Shown in pieces: positions 50,872-59,501 of a stretch of DNA of 64,000 nucleotides (position 1 is its first letter; each line of letters begins with the position of its first letter). The DNA is from a bacterium. GTDB lineage: Bacteria; Vulcanimicrobiota; Xenobia; Xenobiales; JADMJV01. Below the pieces are notes generated by a model. It was not told where the DNA came from. It saw only the letters and a list, made by a program, of their open reading frames with translations, and did no database searches. The stretch covers positions 140,897 through 204,896 of the forward strand of contig JADMJV010000013.1 in assembly GCA_018780265.1 (NCBI GenBank). The letters run 5' to 3'. The position numbers and the translations under genes were made by a program.

Positions 50872-51318
50872 ATGCGAAAAACACTTTACTGTCTACTGTT
50901 AGCCCTATGGGTCGTGCCGGCTCTGGTAGGCGCCAAAGTAGTCAACGAGGGCGCAATGGTCTTCTCTGTGGACATCCCGGACGCCTGGAAATTAGACGCC
51001 AAGGCCAACGCCTGGAGCAACTCCAACAATTCGGGAGCGTTGCTGCTGCGCTCGGCTCCTGTTAAGCTCAGTTTAGAGGAGTGGGCCAAGCTTTCTACCG
51101 CCAAAACGCCCAAAGGCACGGTGGTCAGCAAAGACAAGCTGGGGGCCGTAGATGCCAAAAGACTGGAATTTGTGGGTGCAGAAGGCTACAAAACCACCAT
51201 CTGGATCGCCAAAAAAGGACCCAAAGGCGCCATCATAACGCTGGTCCACAATAGTGCCTGTCCCGACAAAATCCCCGATATCAAGAAGAAGTTGATCTCG
51301 TCCTTCAAGTGGAAGTAG
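50872..51318 (+). CDS. small secreted PsbP-like protein, second copy
   Basis: A 148-residue protein with a signal peptide (about 1-21) and the same strand pattern as the gene before it (MVFSVDIPDAWKLDAK; YKTTIWIAKKGPKGAIITLV; helix at DIKKKLISSFKW). It is strongly basic with many Lys. GAGGAGG precedes the ATG. The two products look like a diverged tandem pair. A periplasmic binding or assembly role is inferred only from the fold. Confidence 0.6.
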   Translation: MRKTLYCLLLALWVVPALVGAKVVNEGAMVFSVDIPDAWKLDAKANAWSNSNNSGALLLRSAPVKLSLEEWAKLSTAKTPKGTVVSKDKLGAVDAKRLEFVGAEGYKTTIWIAKKGPKGAIITLVHNSACPDKIPDIKKKLISSFKWK

Positions 51319-51321
51319 CCA

Positions 51322-52458
51322 TTGCCTCCTCTTGAAGTCGACTCCGAATCTAGCCTGCAAAATCTGCTCGACGGCCATCCTCCCTCCCTATCGGAAGTGG
51401 TCTTTCAGGGCCTGAATTTAGCCCCCCACTCAGCCCGATTGCAAAACATCGAGTTGACCGGCTGCATCTTCCTCGGATGTCAGGTTGACACTGTCCTGGC
51501 CGGGCATCTGACCAGCCAGGGCTGTCTCTTTTTGCCCCCTATCAAAAACAAAGCCTACGACCCCTTTCGCGTGGCCTTGTATGATGTAGATGAACTTTAT
51601 TGCGGATTTACCCCTGACTCCGCCGACAGCGAAGCCACTTACCGATCTACGCCAGACTATCGCATCTACCAAAGCTTTCGAGATCCCCACGACCCGGAGG
51701 GTCAACTGCGTCTGGTGCTGGTGGACGAAACGCTGGCGCGGCGCATTCACGACAACTCCATCAGCGATGCCCTCGACGAGTTTTTGGCCGTCTTTCCTCA
51801 TCGTTCACTGCTGGCTATCATGGGCGGGCACGCCGTAGCCCGCCACGACCCACTTTTTCGGGAGATTGTCGAATTAGCCCGGAGTCTGCGCCGGAAGGGC
51901 CATCTACTGGCCTCGGGCGGCGGGCCGGGCCTGATGGAAGCCACCAATCTGGGCTCCTACCTGGCCCCCTATCCCGATGACGCCCTGCCCGAAGCCCTCC
52001 AGTTGATGGCCGACGTACCCACTTTTCGCTCGGGCTGTGGCCCCTGGCTGGCCAGTGCCTTCCGCGTGCGCCAACGCTTTCCGTTTCGCGCCGGTGGCGA
52101 GAGCGTGGGCATTCCCACCTGGTTTTATGGCCACGAACCGCCCAATGTATTTGCCAGTCACATCGCCAAATACTTTGAAAACAGTCTGCGCGAGGAAGGC
52201 TTGCTGGCCCTGGCCCAGGGAGGCATTGTTTTCGCGCCGGGTGGAGCCGGCACCATCCAGGAAATTTTCCAGGACGCCTGCCAAAACTACTACACGACCT
52301 ACAAAGTCAAATCGCCCATGATCTTTTATCCCCGCCACTACTGGACCGAGACCTTTCCGGTCTACCCTGTTATGGAAAAGCTGGCCCACAAAGGGCAGTT
52401 CACTCACCTGCTGCACATTTGTGACGATGTGGCCAGCATCGCCGACTTTTTGCCATAG
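51322..52458 (+). CDS. LOG-family (lysine-decarboxylase-like) Rossmann protein with N-terminal extension
   Basis: A 378-residue protein. The C-terminal two-thirds are of the LOG/TIGR00725-type Rossmann fold: ASGGGPGLMEATNLGSYL and APGGAGTIQEIFQDACQN carry the conserved GG-x-GxMEA and PGGxGTxxE signatures. LOG proteins release free cytokinin or nucleoside-type bases from ribotides. The N-terminal 100 residues are strand-rich and unusual (CQVDTVLAGHLTSQGCLF, a pentapeptide-like pattern). A TTG start, three bases after the previous stop, fits the local style. Larger than typical LOG (200 residues), so the substrate may differ. Confidence 0.75.
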   Translation: MPPLEVDSESSLQNLLDGHPPSLSEVVFQGLNLAPHSARLQNIELTGCIFLGCQVDTVLAGHLTSQGCLFLPPIKNKAYDPFRVALYDVDELYCGFTPDSADSEATYRSTPDYRIYQSFRDPHDPEGQLRLVLVDETLARRIHDNSISDALDEFLAVFPHRSLLAIMGGHAVARHDPLFREIVELARSLRRKGHLLASGGGPGLMEATNLGSYLAPYPDDALPEALQLMADVPTFRSGCGPWLASAFRVRQRFPFRAGGESVGIPTWFYGHEPPNVFASHIAKYFENSLREEGLLALAQGGIVFAPGGAGTIQEIFQDACQNYYTTYKVKSPMIFYPRHYWTETFPVYPVMEKLAHKGQFTHLLHICDDVASIADFLP

Positions 52459-52534
52459 CGGTCGATCAGTAAAAATACCGGATTTTTGGTCAGGTTTGGG
52501 GAATTCCCAGGAAAGGGTAGACCCCTTCAACTCT

Positions 52535-53788
52535 ATGCCCGTCATGCTGCTAGGATTCAATCAGAAAACCGCTCCTGTGGAAGTGCGCGAACGCTTCACT
52601 TACAGCGATGAGCAGGTTCCCTCCGTACTCCATCAGCTTTACAGTTCGCAGGGGGTAGACGAAATAGCCCTCATCTCTACCTGCAATCGCACCGAAATGT
52701 ACGCCGTTACCCAGGAGCCCGGACTGTGCCGAGGCAGCCTGTTGAATCTGTTCAGCGGCGGCGGTCACCCGGATTTCCTCTACCTACAGAACGACCTGGA
52801 AGCGGTCAAGCACCTCTTTCAGGTTTCCAGCGGCCTGGACTCGCTGGTGGTCGGCGAAAATCAGATCTTAGGGCAGGTGCGTCAGGCCTACTCGCTGGCC
52901 CAAACGGCCAAGACCACCGGTCCGGTCCTGGAAAAGCTTTTCCCCTGGGCCCTGCGCGTGGGCAAATTGGCCCGTTCCCAGACACGCATCAACCAGGGGG
53001 CGGCCAGTGTGGCAGGAGCAGCCGTGGAGCTGGCCCAGATGATTTTCGACGACCTTAAGGGTCGCCGCGTATTGCTTTTGGGGGCCGGGAAGATGACCCA
53101 GGCATCGCTGGGATTGCTGCAAAATGCCGGCGTGGAGCGCATACAGGTGGTCAATCGCACTCTGGCCCGGGCCGAGGAACTGGCCCAGCGTTGCGGGGGT
53201 CAGGCCACCCCCTTTGAAGACCTGGACAAGGGACTGGCCGAGGTCGATTTGTTAATCGCCTCCACAGGAGCTCCTCACTATGTTGTCAGTCGCGAGCGAC
53301 TGGCCCAGGTCATGCATCAACGGCGCGGGCGCCCCTTGCTGCTGATCGACATCGCCGTGCCCCGAGATATCGAACCCAGTTGCCAGGAACTTGACAACGT
53401 TTATCTGTACAACATCGACGACCTGGAAGGGGTGGTGGCCGAGAACCTGGCCCGCCGGCAAAAAGAAGTTCAAAAAGTTCTCCAAATCGTCGATGCCGAG
53501 TGCGTAGAGTTTTCTCGTTACCTGGACTCGCGCAAGGCCGGCACCGCCATTCGAATCCTGCGCGATGCCTTTGAGGAAGCGCGCCAAACCGAGTTGATGA
53601 AACATCGTGGCGCACTCACTCACGAGGAGATGACCCGGCTGGAGAACTTTTCCAATTCGCTGATCAACAAACTCCTGCACAACCCCATGCTGCAACTCAA
53701 GAAGATGAGCGCGGCCGGGGTCCCGCCCGAAGAATTGGAAAGGGCCCTGGAAATCTTAGGAATTTATGGGAAACCGCCCCATGAGTAA
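52535..53788 (+). CDS. hemA: glutamyl-tRNA reductase
   Basis: A 417-residue protein that reduces glutamyl-tRNA(Glu) to glutamate-1-semialdehyde with NADPH, the first step of the C5 haem pathway. Visible: the catalytic Cys in ISTCNRTEMY, SSGLDSLVVGENQILGQVR, the NADPH domain VLLLGAGKMTQASLGLL, and the helical dimerisation domain at the end. The ATG at 52535 (MPVMLLGFNQKTAP) matches the usual N-terminus. An AAAGGG sequence precedes it. It is followed by the HemX/CcsA-like gene, with overlap, as in several haem operons. Confidence 0.95.
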   Translation: MPVMLLGFNQKTAPVEVRERFTYSDEQVPSVLHQLYSSQGVDEIALISTCNRTEMYAVTQEPGLCRGSLLNLFSGGGHPDFLYLQNDLEAVKHLFQVSSGLDSLVVGENQILGQVRQAYSLAQTAKTTGPVLEKLFPWALRVGKLARSQTRINQGAASVAGAAVELAQMIFDDLKGRRVLLLGAGKMTQASLGLLQNAGVERIQVVNRTLARAEELAQRCGGQATPFEDLDKGLAEVDLLIASTGAPHYVVSRERLAQVMHQRRGRPLLLIDIAVPRDIEPSCQELDNVYLYNIDDLEGVVAENLARRQKEVQKVLQIVDAECVEFSRYLDSRKAGTAIRILRDAFEEARQTELMKHRGALTHEEMTRLENFSNSLINKLLHNPMLQLKKMSAAGVPPEELERALEILGIYGKPPHE

Positions 53789-54560
53789 CCTTCTCTTTGG
53801 ACTGGCCGCACTGGGATATTGGGGAGCGGCCATCGGATTTCAGTATAACCTGTTTCACCGCAAGCAGCGCGACTGGACCCACTGGCTGCGTCTGCTGCTG
53901 ACCAGCCACGTGGTTCATACGGCGGCCTTGCTGACCCTGACAATCCGGGTGCAACATTTTCCCGTCTCCAATATGGCGGAAGTGCTGGCCGTCCTGGGAT
54001 GGGCCCTGATAGCTCTCTACGCCATTTTGGGACGGCGCTGGAAAGTGCAGGCCCTGGGCGGAATCGCCGCACCGGCGGCGGCCGTACTGACCACCTTCTC
54101 CACCTTTGCGCTGGGGCACGAAGGCTACCACCCTTACAAAAGCGCCTGGTTTCCCCTCCATGTCGGGAGCCTGGTGGCCAGCTACGCCGCGTTTTGCCTG
54201 GCTGCTTTCTGCTCCTTGCTGTATTTCATTCAGTCCAAGCGCCTCAAGCAGAAAAAGCTGAATACCGCCTTCTTGCTGCCTTCGCTGGACACCCTGGACC
54301 GAGTGGGTTTCCGCTTCATCCTGGTGGGATTTCCTTTGTTGGTGCTGGGCATGGTGTGTGGCACCCAGATGCCCGGCTGGCAATGGACCTGGGACGCCAA
54401 AGAGACCCTGGTGGGCCTGACCGGTGCAATTTATGTGGTCTACCTGCACCTTCGCGTGGTGGCCGGTTGGCAGGGTCGTCGCATCAACATGATTTTGCTG
54501 GTGGCCTTTCTCTGCGTACTGGTCAGCCTGCTGGCTCCAGGCCGATCCCACGGATACTAA
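53766..54560 (+). CDS. HemX/CcsA-like cytochrome c assembly membrane protein
   Basis: A 264-residue protein with about eight membrane helices and the tryptophan-rich WWD-like motif (GWQWTWDAKE) near the end, flanked by His residues (TSHVVHTAALL, LYHLH-like segments). The hydropathy and motif are those of the HemX and CcsA/ResC family, which exports haem or holds it for cytochrome c maturation. HemX is encoded directly after hemA in Bacillus, where it controls HemA level, and the same order is seen here. The start (ATG 53766 or 53781) overlaps the hemA end. Confidence 0.85.
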   Translation: MGNRPMSNLLFGLAALGYWGAAIGFQYNLFHRKQRDWTHWLRLLLTSHVVHTAALLTLTIRVQHFPVSNMAEVLAVLGWALIALYAILGRRWKVQALGGIAAPAAAVLTTFSTFALGHEGYHPYKSAWFPLHVGSLVASYAAFCLAAFCSLLYFIQSKRLKQKKLNTAFLLPSLDTLDRVGFRFILVGFPLLVLGMVCGTQMPGWQWTWDAKETLVGLTGAIYVVYLHLRVVAGWQGRRINMILLVAFLCVLVSLLAPGRSHGY

Positions 54561-55675
54561 TCGGCCGCCAGTAGATCGCCCAAGGTGGCGAACTCGCAGT
54601 CGAAGTCACGCACCAAATCGTATACGCTATCGGCGTAACGTTGACGCAAATGGGCCAGGTAACCGCGCAGAGAGTCATCGTCAACCAGTTTCATTCCACT
54701 GTAGTCGCAGCGCACGTCCGGCGGGCACGCAGCCAGAACCGTAACGCCAGCGGGCCAACCATTCAAAGCACAAGGTTCCAGCAGGCAACCGTCCACAACG
54801 GGCAGCAATTGGGCCGGCTGTCTGTCGACAGCACAGACGAAAAGGAGGCGAAGCCTCCAGCGTTCCCCGCTGAGTTCGTAGTGACCGGCCTCTTTTTGTT
54901 GCAAAGCCAGCCAGTCGCAACTCCCTTCCTCTTCCACATATTGGCGCAGTCTCTGGCCATTTAAGCTAACCTGAGTGCCACGCATCCTGGGCCAGGCAAA
55001 GTGAGGAATCCGCTCCGCCTGGTCGCGGTTGACCAGCGTGGCGATCACCAATCTCCGCCGCCCCGGCAAAGGTAATGGTTGGACTGGAAGTCCTCCGTCC
55101 CACTCCACCACCCCGGGAAAGAGGCACACCCGGCGGGCCATAGCTCTTTGCACAGCGGCGCGGCGATTGGCTTCGTAAAATACGCCCAGCCAACCGCTAC
55201 CCCAGGTCACGCTCAAGGTGAGATCGTCTTCCAACCGCGCCTCACTCTCGCTCAATGCGAAGTCGCTGGCACCTACCTCCAGGCGCAGCTGACCCCCGGG
55301 CAAGCGCACGCGCAAAACCTGGGCGCGAGGCCGCTGGGCCAGAAAGAGCCAGGTCACTTGATGGAGCAGGCTGGCATCCCCATTTGGAGCCTCCGGATAT
55401 TTTCGCAAGGAGTCGACAATCTCGGCCACCTCCAGCGAACCTGCCAGGCTGAGTTGGCACTCTGAAAGTCCCATAACAGAGCGAAAACGGCGCGCTCGCA
55501 CCCGATAGCAATACTGTAGAAAACGCAGCCAGGGCAACTCTGGATGCAGCTCCAACAACGTACGGTAGCGCTGACCGACTTTTTCCGCAGCCAGCGTGAA
55601 GCGGCCACCTGAGTCGCGCCGGCCTTCACTGGCCAGACTTTGCAGTAGTTCATGCAAGGATTCACTCAAGCCCAC
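54557..55675 (-). CDS. hypothetical protein of the haem locus
   Basis: A 372-residue protein, soluble, GTG start. N-terminal helices (LHELLQSLASEGRRDSGG then LLELHPELPWLRFLQYCYR) are followed by strand-rich parts such as VLRVRLPGGQLRLEVGASDF and SVTWGSGWLGVFYEANRR. A VEWDGGLPVQPLPLPG region is reminiscent of GHKL-ATPase/HtpG-related families, but key N, D and G boxes are not seen. Function unknown. It is tail to tail with the HemX-like gene (four-base overlap) and divergent from hemC. Confidence 0.5.
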   Translation of the reverse strand: MGLSESLHELLQSLASEGRRDSGGRFTLAAEKVGQRYRTLLELHPELPWLRFLQYCYRVRARRFRSVMGLSECQLSLAGSLEVAEIVDSLRKYPEAPNGDASLLHQVTWLFLAQRPRAQVLRVRLPGGQLRLEVGASDFALSESEARLEDDLTLSVTWGSGWLGVFYEANRRAAVQRAMARRVCLFPGVVEWDGGLPVQPLPLPGRRRLVIATLVNRDQAERIPHFAWPRMRGTQVSLNGQRLRQYVEEEGSCDWLALQQKEAGHYELSGERWRLRLLFVCAVDRQPAQLLPVVDGCLLEPCALNGWPAGVTVLAACPPDVRCDYSGMKLVDDDSLRGYLAHLRQRYADSVYDLVRDFDCEFATLGDLLAAD

Positions 55676-55728
55676 GACTTCGACTCGCTTGGGCAGGTTG
55701 CCCGCCGGTAGAAAACAAAGCAGCCGCC

Positions 55729-56610
55729 ATGAAGCATCTCCGTTTAGGCACGCGCGGAAGCGCCCTGGCTCTCACCCAATCGCAAGGGATAGCCGATGAT
55801 CTCACTCGCCTGCATACTGGCCTGGTGGTAGAACTGGTGCTGATCAAAACCACTGGCGACCTCAATCAGAAAGACCCGCTGGGTCAAATCGGGGGCAAAG
55901 GCGTGTTTGTCAAAGAGATCGAGCAAGCCTTACTCGACGGGAAAATCGACTTTGCCGTGCACAGCCTCAAGGACATGCCCAGTCTGTTGCCGCCCGGCCT
56001 GCGCTTGACCGACCCGCCCCCGCGTGTCGACGCCCGCGATGCTCTGGTGGGTGCGCACCCACTGGAGCAAGTCGCTGGCGGCGCCACCATAGGCACTGGA
56101 AGCCTGCGCCGTCAGGTGCAACTGCGCGCCCTGCGGCCGGACCTGACCTATCAGGATGTACGCGGCAATGTGCCCACCCGAGTCGACAAATGGCGCACGG
56201 GCGACTATCCGGGTGGAGTGGTGCTGGCCTGCGCTGGCCTGCACCGGTTGGGCCGTCAGTGCGGCGCGGCCCAAGGCGAGATTCACCCTCTGTCAGCAGA
56301 GCAGTGTTTGCCCTCGCCATGCCAGGGAATTCTAGGACTCGAATGCGCCCGACCAGCCGTGGCTGAACTGCTCAACGGCCTGGGCGACCCCACCACGACC
56401 TGGATGATGCAAGCCGAGCGGGCCTATCTGGAGGCATTGGGCGGAGACTGCAATCTGCCCGCCGGGGGGTTGGCCGAAGCCAGTCAGCAACGCATTCGCT
56501 TTCGGGGCGTATTGTGGCGGGACGGGCAGTTGTTTCGCGCCCAGTTGGAGGGCGACCTGGACGAAGCCGCCGAACTGGGCCGCAGAGCCGCCCGGCAACT
56601 GCTGGGCTGA
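55729..56610 (+). CDS. hemC: porphobilinogen deaminase (hydroxymethylbilane synthase)
   Basis: A 293-residue enzyme condensing four porphobilinogens into hydroxymethylbilane. Conserved: LRLGTRGSALALTQSQ at the start, KTTGD, GGKGVFVKEIEQALLDG, DFAVHSLKDMPS, RGNVPTRVDK and ALGGDCNLPAG, whose Cys is the expected dipyrromethane attachment site. The length is normal. The start is an ATG without a clear ribosome binding site. The stop overlaps the hemD ATG (TGATG). Confidence 0.95.
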   Translation: MKHLRLGTRGSALALTQSQGIADDLTRLHTGLVVELVLIKTTGDLNQKDPLGQIGGKGVFVKEIEQALLDGKIDFAVHSLKDMPSLLPPGLRLTDPPPRVDARDALVGAHPLEQVAGGATIGTGSLRRQVQLRALRPDLTYQDVRGNVPTRVDKWRTGDYPGGVVLACAGLHRLGRQCGAAQGEIHPLSAEQCLPSPCQGILGLECARPAVAELLNGLGDPTTTWMMQAERAYLEALGGDCNLPAGGLAEASQQRIRFRGVLWRDGQLFRAQLEGDLDEAAELGRRAARQLLG

Positions 56611-57341
56611 TGCAAAGCCGGGAGAAACGTCCCCTTTCTGGCCAGCGCATCGCCCTGACTCGCGAGGCCTCTCAAGCCGAGCCGCTGCGTGCTCGCCTGG
56701 AAGAATTGGGAGCGGAGGTGGTGCTCTGTCCGCTGCTCCAGTTTGTGGCCCCTGACCAACCTCAGCTTCTGCAAGCCGCCCTACAAGAACTGGAAAGCTA
56801 TCAGTGGATCCTTTTTACGAGTCCCAACGGAGTCCGTCATTTTATGCAGGAGCTGCGGCAAACCGGCGATGCCCGCCGCCTGGGCCGGGCCCGACTGGCC
56901 GCTATCGGGCCGGGCACGGCCAAAACCCTGGCCGAATTTGGCCTGCGTGCTGACCTGGTCCCCTCTCAGTCGGTGGCCGAAGGATTGCTGGAAGCTCTTC
57001 AGGACGTCCCCATGGAGGGGCAACGGGTTTTGCTGCCGCGCGCCCAAGAGGCCCGCGAGATGTTGCCGCAAGAACTGCGCCGCCGCGGGGCCCGGGTCGA
57101 CGTGGTGCCTTGTTATAAGACCATCCTTCCCCAGCCGCCCCCTCAACTGGAGCAGGTAGATCGGGTGGTTTTGATGTCGGCTTCGGCCGTCCGCCATTTT
57201 CGCCAACTGTGCAGCGCTGATCCGGAGTGCATCTGCATCGGTCCGGTGACGGCCCAAACCGCTCGTGATTTGGGCTTCACCCGCCTGACCCAGGCCCAAC
57301 AATATGATCTGGAGGGCGTAGTGGCGGCTCTGCTTTCCTGA
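56610..57341 (+). CDS. hemD: uroporphyrinogen-III synthase
   Basis: A 243-residue two-lobed protein closing hydroxymethylbilane to uroporphyrinogen III. The family is diverse, but RIALTREASQAEPLRARLEE opens it, and WILFTSPNGVRHFMQ and VVLMSASAVRHFRQL occupy the expected 'TSxNxV/SxxAV' positions in the two lobes, as does IGPGTAKTLAEFG. Position right after hemC supports the call. Start ATG at 56610; a longer in-frame start inside hemC is not used. Confidence 0.9.
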   Translation: MQSREKRPLSGQRIALTREASQAEPLRARLEELGAEVVLCPLLQFVAPDQPQLLQAALQELESYQWILFTSPNGVRHFMQELRQTGDARRLGRARLAAIGPGTAKTLAEFGLRADLVPSQSVAEGLLEALQDVPMEGQRVLLPRAQEAREMLPQELRRRGARVDVVPCYKTILPQPPPQLEQVDRVVLMSASAVRHFRQLCSADPECICIGPVTAQTARDLGFTRLTQAQQYDLEGVVAALLS

Positions 57342-57383
57342 GCCACGGCAGGCCGAGCTTATGGCCAGCGCGAAAATTGCCGC

Positions 57384-58583
57384 ATGCTATGGAAGTCGGT
57401 TCTGTCCCAACAATCCACTCTGGAAGCGGCCATCCATGAATGCCTGGACAAACTGAAGGGCTTCCCGCGGCCCATCGACCTTGCCCTTGTTTTTGTTCAG
57501 TCCGGTTTGCGCCAGCAGATGGACCTCATTCCCGGCCGACTGCGCCGCCAACTGGACCCCAAAGTGATGGTAGGCTGCACCGGCGGCGGCGTCATTGGCG
57601 AGGCCATCGAGGTAGAACTGAGCCCTGCCCTCAGTGTTACCGTCGCCCAACTGCCCGAAGTTGAGTTAAGCGGCTTTTACCTGGAAGATGATGAGGTCCC
57701 CAATCCGGACGCCCCTCCTGACGCCTGGCGCGACGCCCTTGGGTTGACGGGCTGGCAGGTGCAGCCTTCGTTTTTACTGATGGCCGATGCCTTCGACTTT
57801 GAACTGGACGCGCTGTTGTGTGGGCTGGACTACGCCTACCCCAAATCCATCAAACTCGGAGGCCTGGCCAGCGATGCTCGTCAGCCGGGCGGAAATCGAT
57901 TGGTCCTCAATCACGAACTGCACAGCCGCGGGCTGGTGGGACTGGCCATGGGCGGCAACATCAAAGTTGAACCTGTAGTCGCTCAAGGCTGCCGACCTGT
58001 GGGGCGGCCCATGACCATCACCCAGGGCGAACGCAATCTGATCTTTGAAATCGATGGGCGCCCGCCTCTGGAGCAACTGGAAAAAACCGTTCAGGGGCTG
58101 GACAGCCGCGACCGTAAAGTCGCCCAAACCTCTCTTTTTGTGGGCATCGGCACCGAACCCGCTTTCACTGTCGAGTCCATTCTCGCCAATCAACCCAACC
58201 GGGATGGCGACTTCCTGATCCGCAATCTGATCGGTCTGGACCCTAGAAAAAACGCCCTGGTAGTGGGGTCCAGTGTGCGCAAAGGCCAATCCTTGCAGTT
58301 TCATCTGCGCGATGCAGAGGCTTCGGCGCAAGATTTGCAGAAAATGTTGAGCCGATTCCAAACCCAAGGGATGATCCCCAAAGGGGGTCTTCTCTTCTCA
58401 TGTCTGGGACGAGGTGAATATCTGTACAGGACTGCCAATCACGATTCGGACGAATTCCGGCGGCGCTTTCCGGAAGCGGCCCTGGGTGGATTTTTCTGCA
58501 ACGGTGAAATTGGCCCGGTGGGGGGCTGCAGCTACCTGCACGGTTATACGTCGTGCTTTGCTATGATTGGTCCAGAGGAGTAA
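57384..58583 (+). CDS. FIST-domain sensory protein
   Basis: A 399-residue protein with FIST N (about 15-240; LALVFVQSGLRQQMDLIPG, VMVGCTGGGVIG, SIKLGGLASDARQPGG) and FIST C (about 245-390; FIGIGTEPAF-like, GGLLFSCLGRGEYLYR, ALGGFFCNGEIGPVGG, LHGYTSCFAMI). FIST domains are thought to bind small ligands such as amino acids and often precede signalling modules. It is followed by an FHA-GGDEF cyclase and a kinase, five to three bases apart. No membrane segment, so cytosolic. Confidence 0.85.
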   Translation: MLWKSVLSQQSTLEAAIHECLDKLKGFPRPIDLALVFVQSGLRQQMDLIPGRLRRQLDPKVMVGCTGGGVIGEAIEVELSPALSVTVAQLPEVELSGFYLEDDEVPNPDAPPDAWRDALGLTGWQVQPSFLLMADAFDFELDALLCGLDYAYPKSIKLGGLASDARQPGGNRLVLNHELHSRGLVGLAMGGNIKVEPVVAQGCRPVGRPMTITQGERNLIFEIDGRPPLEQLEKTVQGLDSRDRKVAQTSLFVGIGTEPAFTVESILANQPNRDGDFLIRNLIGLDPRKNALVVGSSVRKGQSLQFHLRDAEASAQDLQKMLSRFQTQGMIPKGGLLFSCLGRGEYLYRTANHDSDEFRRRFPEAALGGFFCNGEIGPVGGCSYLHGYTSCFAMIGPEE

Positions 58584-58587
58584 CCCA

Positions 58588-59499
58588 ATGGAAGATTTCG
58601 AGTCCACCACAGAGGTCTTGGGTTTTGCCCCTCTGCAAGAGACCAGGGAAAAAAAGCAATTGTGCCTGGTGGTGGTCAGCGGCACCGAGAAGGGGGCGGT
58701 ATTTCCTCTGGCCGAGGGCGCTACCACCATCGGTCGGTCGGCCCAGCACGCCGACCTGGTGGTAACCGGACGCGGGCTCAGTCGGACCCATGCTCGCATC
58801 GTAGTCACCGATGATCTGGTCAAAGTTGAAGACCTGGGCTCGACCAACGGACTTTTCATCAACGGGCAAAAGACTTTAGACGGTGTGATGGCGGCAGGAG
58901 ATACGTTGACTCTCGGGCCCGATGTGCAACTGCGCCTGGATGCCTCCGTTGAGAGCATACAGTCTCTGCTGCAGGAACTGCGCCGAGGCGCTACCCAAGA
59001 CAGCTTGACCGGGCTGCTCAATCGGCGCAGCTTTCTCGATCGGCTCCAAGAAGAAATGTCTGCCAGCGCTCGTCACTCCCTGAAAGCATGCGTTGCCATG
59101 ATCGACGTGGACCATTTCAAATCGGTCAACGACACCTATGGTCACCCTGCCGGTGATGCCGTGCTGGTGGGAGTGGCCCAGCGTCTCAATTCCGGAATGC
59201 GCGGAGAAGACACGCTGGCCCGCTTTGGCGGGGAAGAATTTGCGGTTCTTTTGCGTCACACCGATCTGGATGGCGGCTTAATTTTGCTAGACAGACTGCG
59301 CGAAACGGTGGCCAATCTGCCCTTTGACGTTCCCACTCCCAGCGGCACCGAGACCATCACGGTGACCTTCAGTGCCGGTCTCACCCTGTTGGCCGGCAAG
59401 GATACCCAAAAGCGAGTTTTGGAGCGGGCCGATGTGGCCCTTTACGAAGCCAAGCGAACTGGCCGCAACCGCGTGATTCGCCGGACGGGGGAAGAATAG
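58588..59499 (+). CDS. FHA-GGDEF diguanylate cyclase
   Basis: A 303-residue protein starting at an ATG behind AGAGGAG. The FHA domain (about 25-110; TTIGRSAQHADLVVTGRGLS then TRTHARIV-like, DLGSTNGLFING) recognises phosphothreonine. The GGDEF domain (about 140-300) has RFGGEEF at the active site and an RGED inhibitory site five residues before it, so it is probably active and product-inhibited c-di-GMP synthase. The next gene is a Ser/Thr kinase, so phosphorylation could bring the cyclase to a partner. No sensor of its own. Confidence 0.93.
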   Translation: MEDFESTTEVLGFAPLQETREKKQLCLVVVSGTEKGAVFPLAEGATTIGRSAQHADLVVTGRGLSRTHARIVVTDDLVKVEDLGSTNGLFINGQKTLDGVMAAGDTLTLGPDVQLRLDASVESIQSLLQELRRGATQDSLTGLLNRRSFLDRLQEEMSASARHSLKACVAMIDVDHFKSVNDTYGHPAGDAVLVGVAQRLNSGMRGEDTLARFGGEEFAVLLRHTDLDGGLILLDRLRETVANLPFDVPTPSGTETITVTFSAGLTLLAGKDTQKRVLERADVALYEAKRTGRNRVIRRTGEE

Positions 59500-59501
59500 C
59501 C

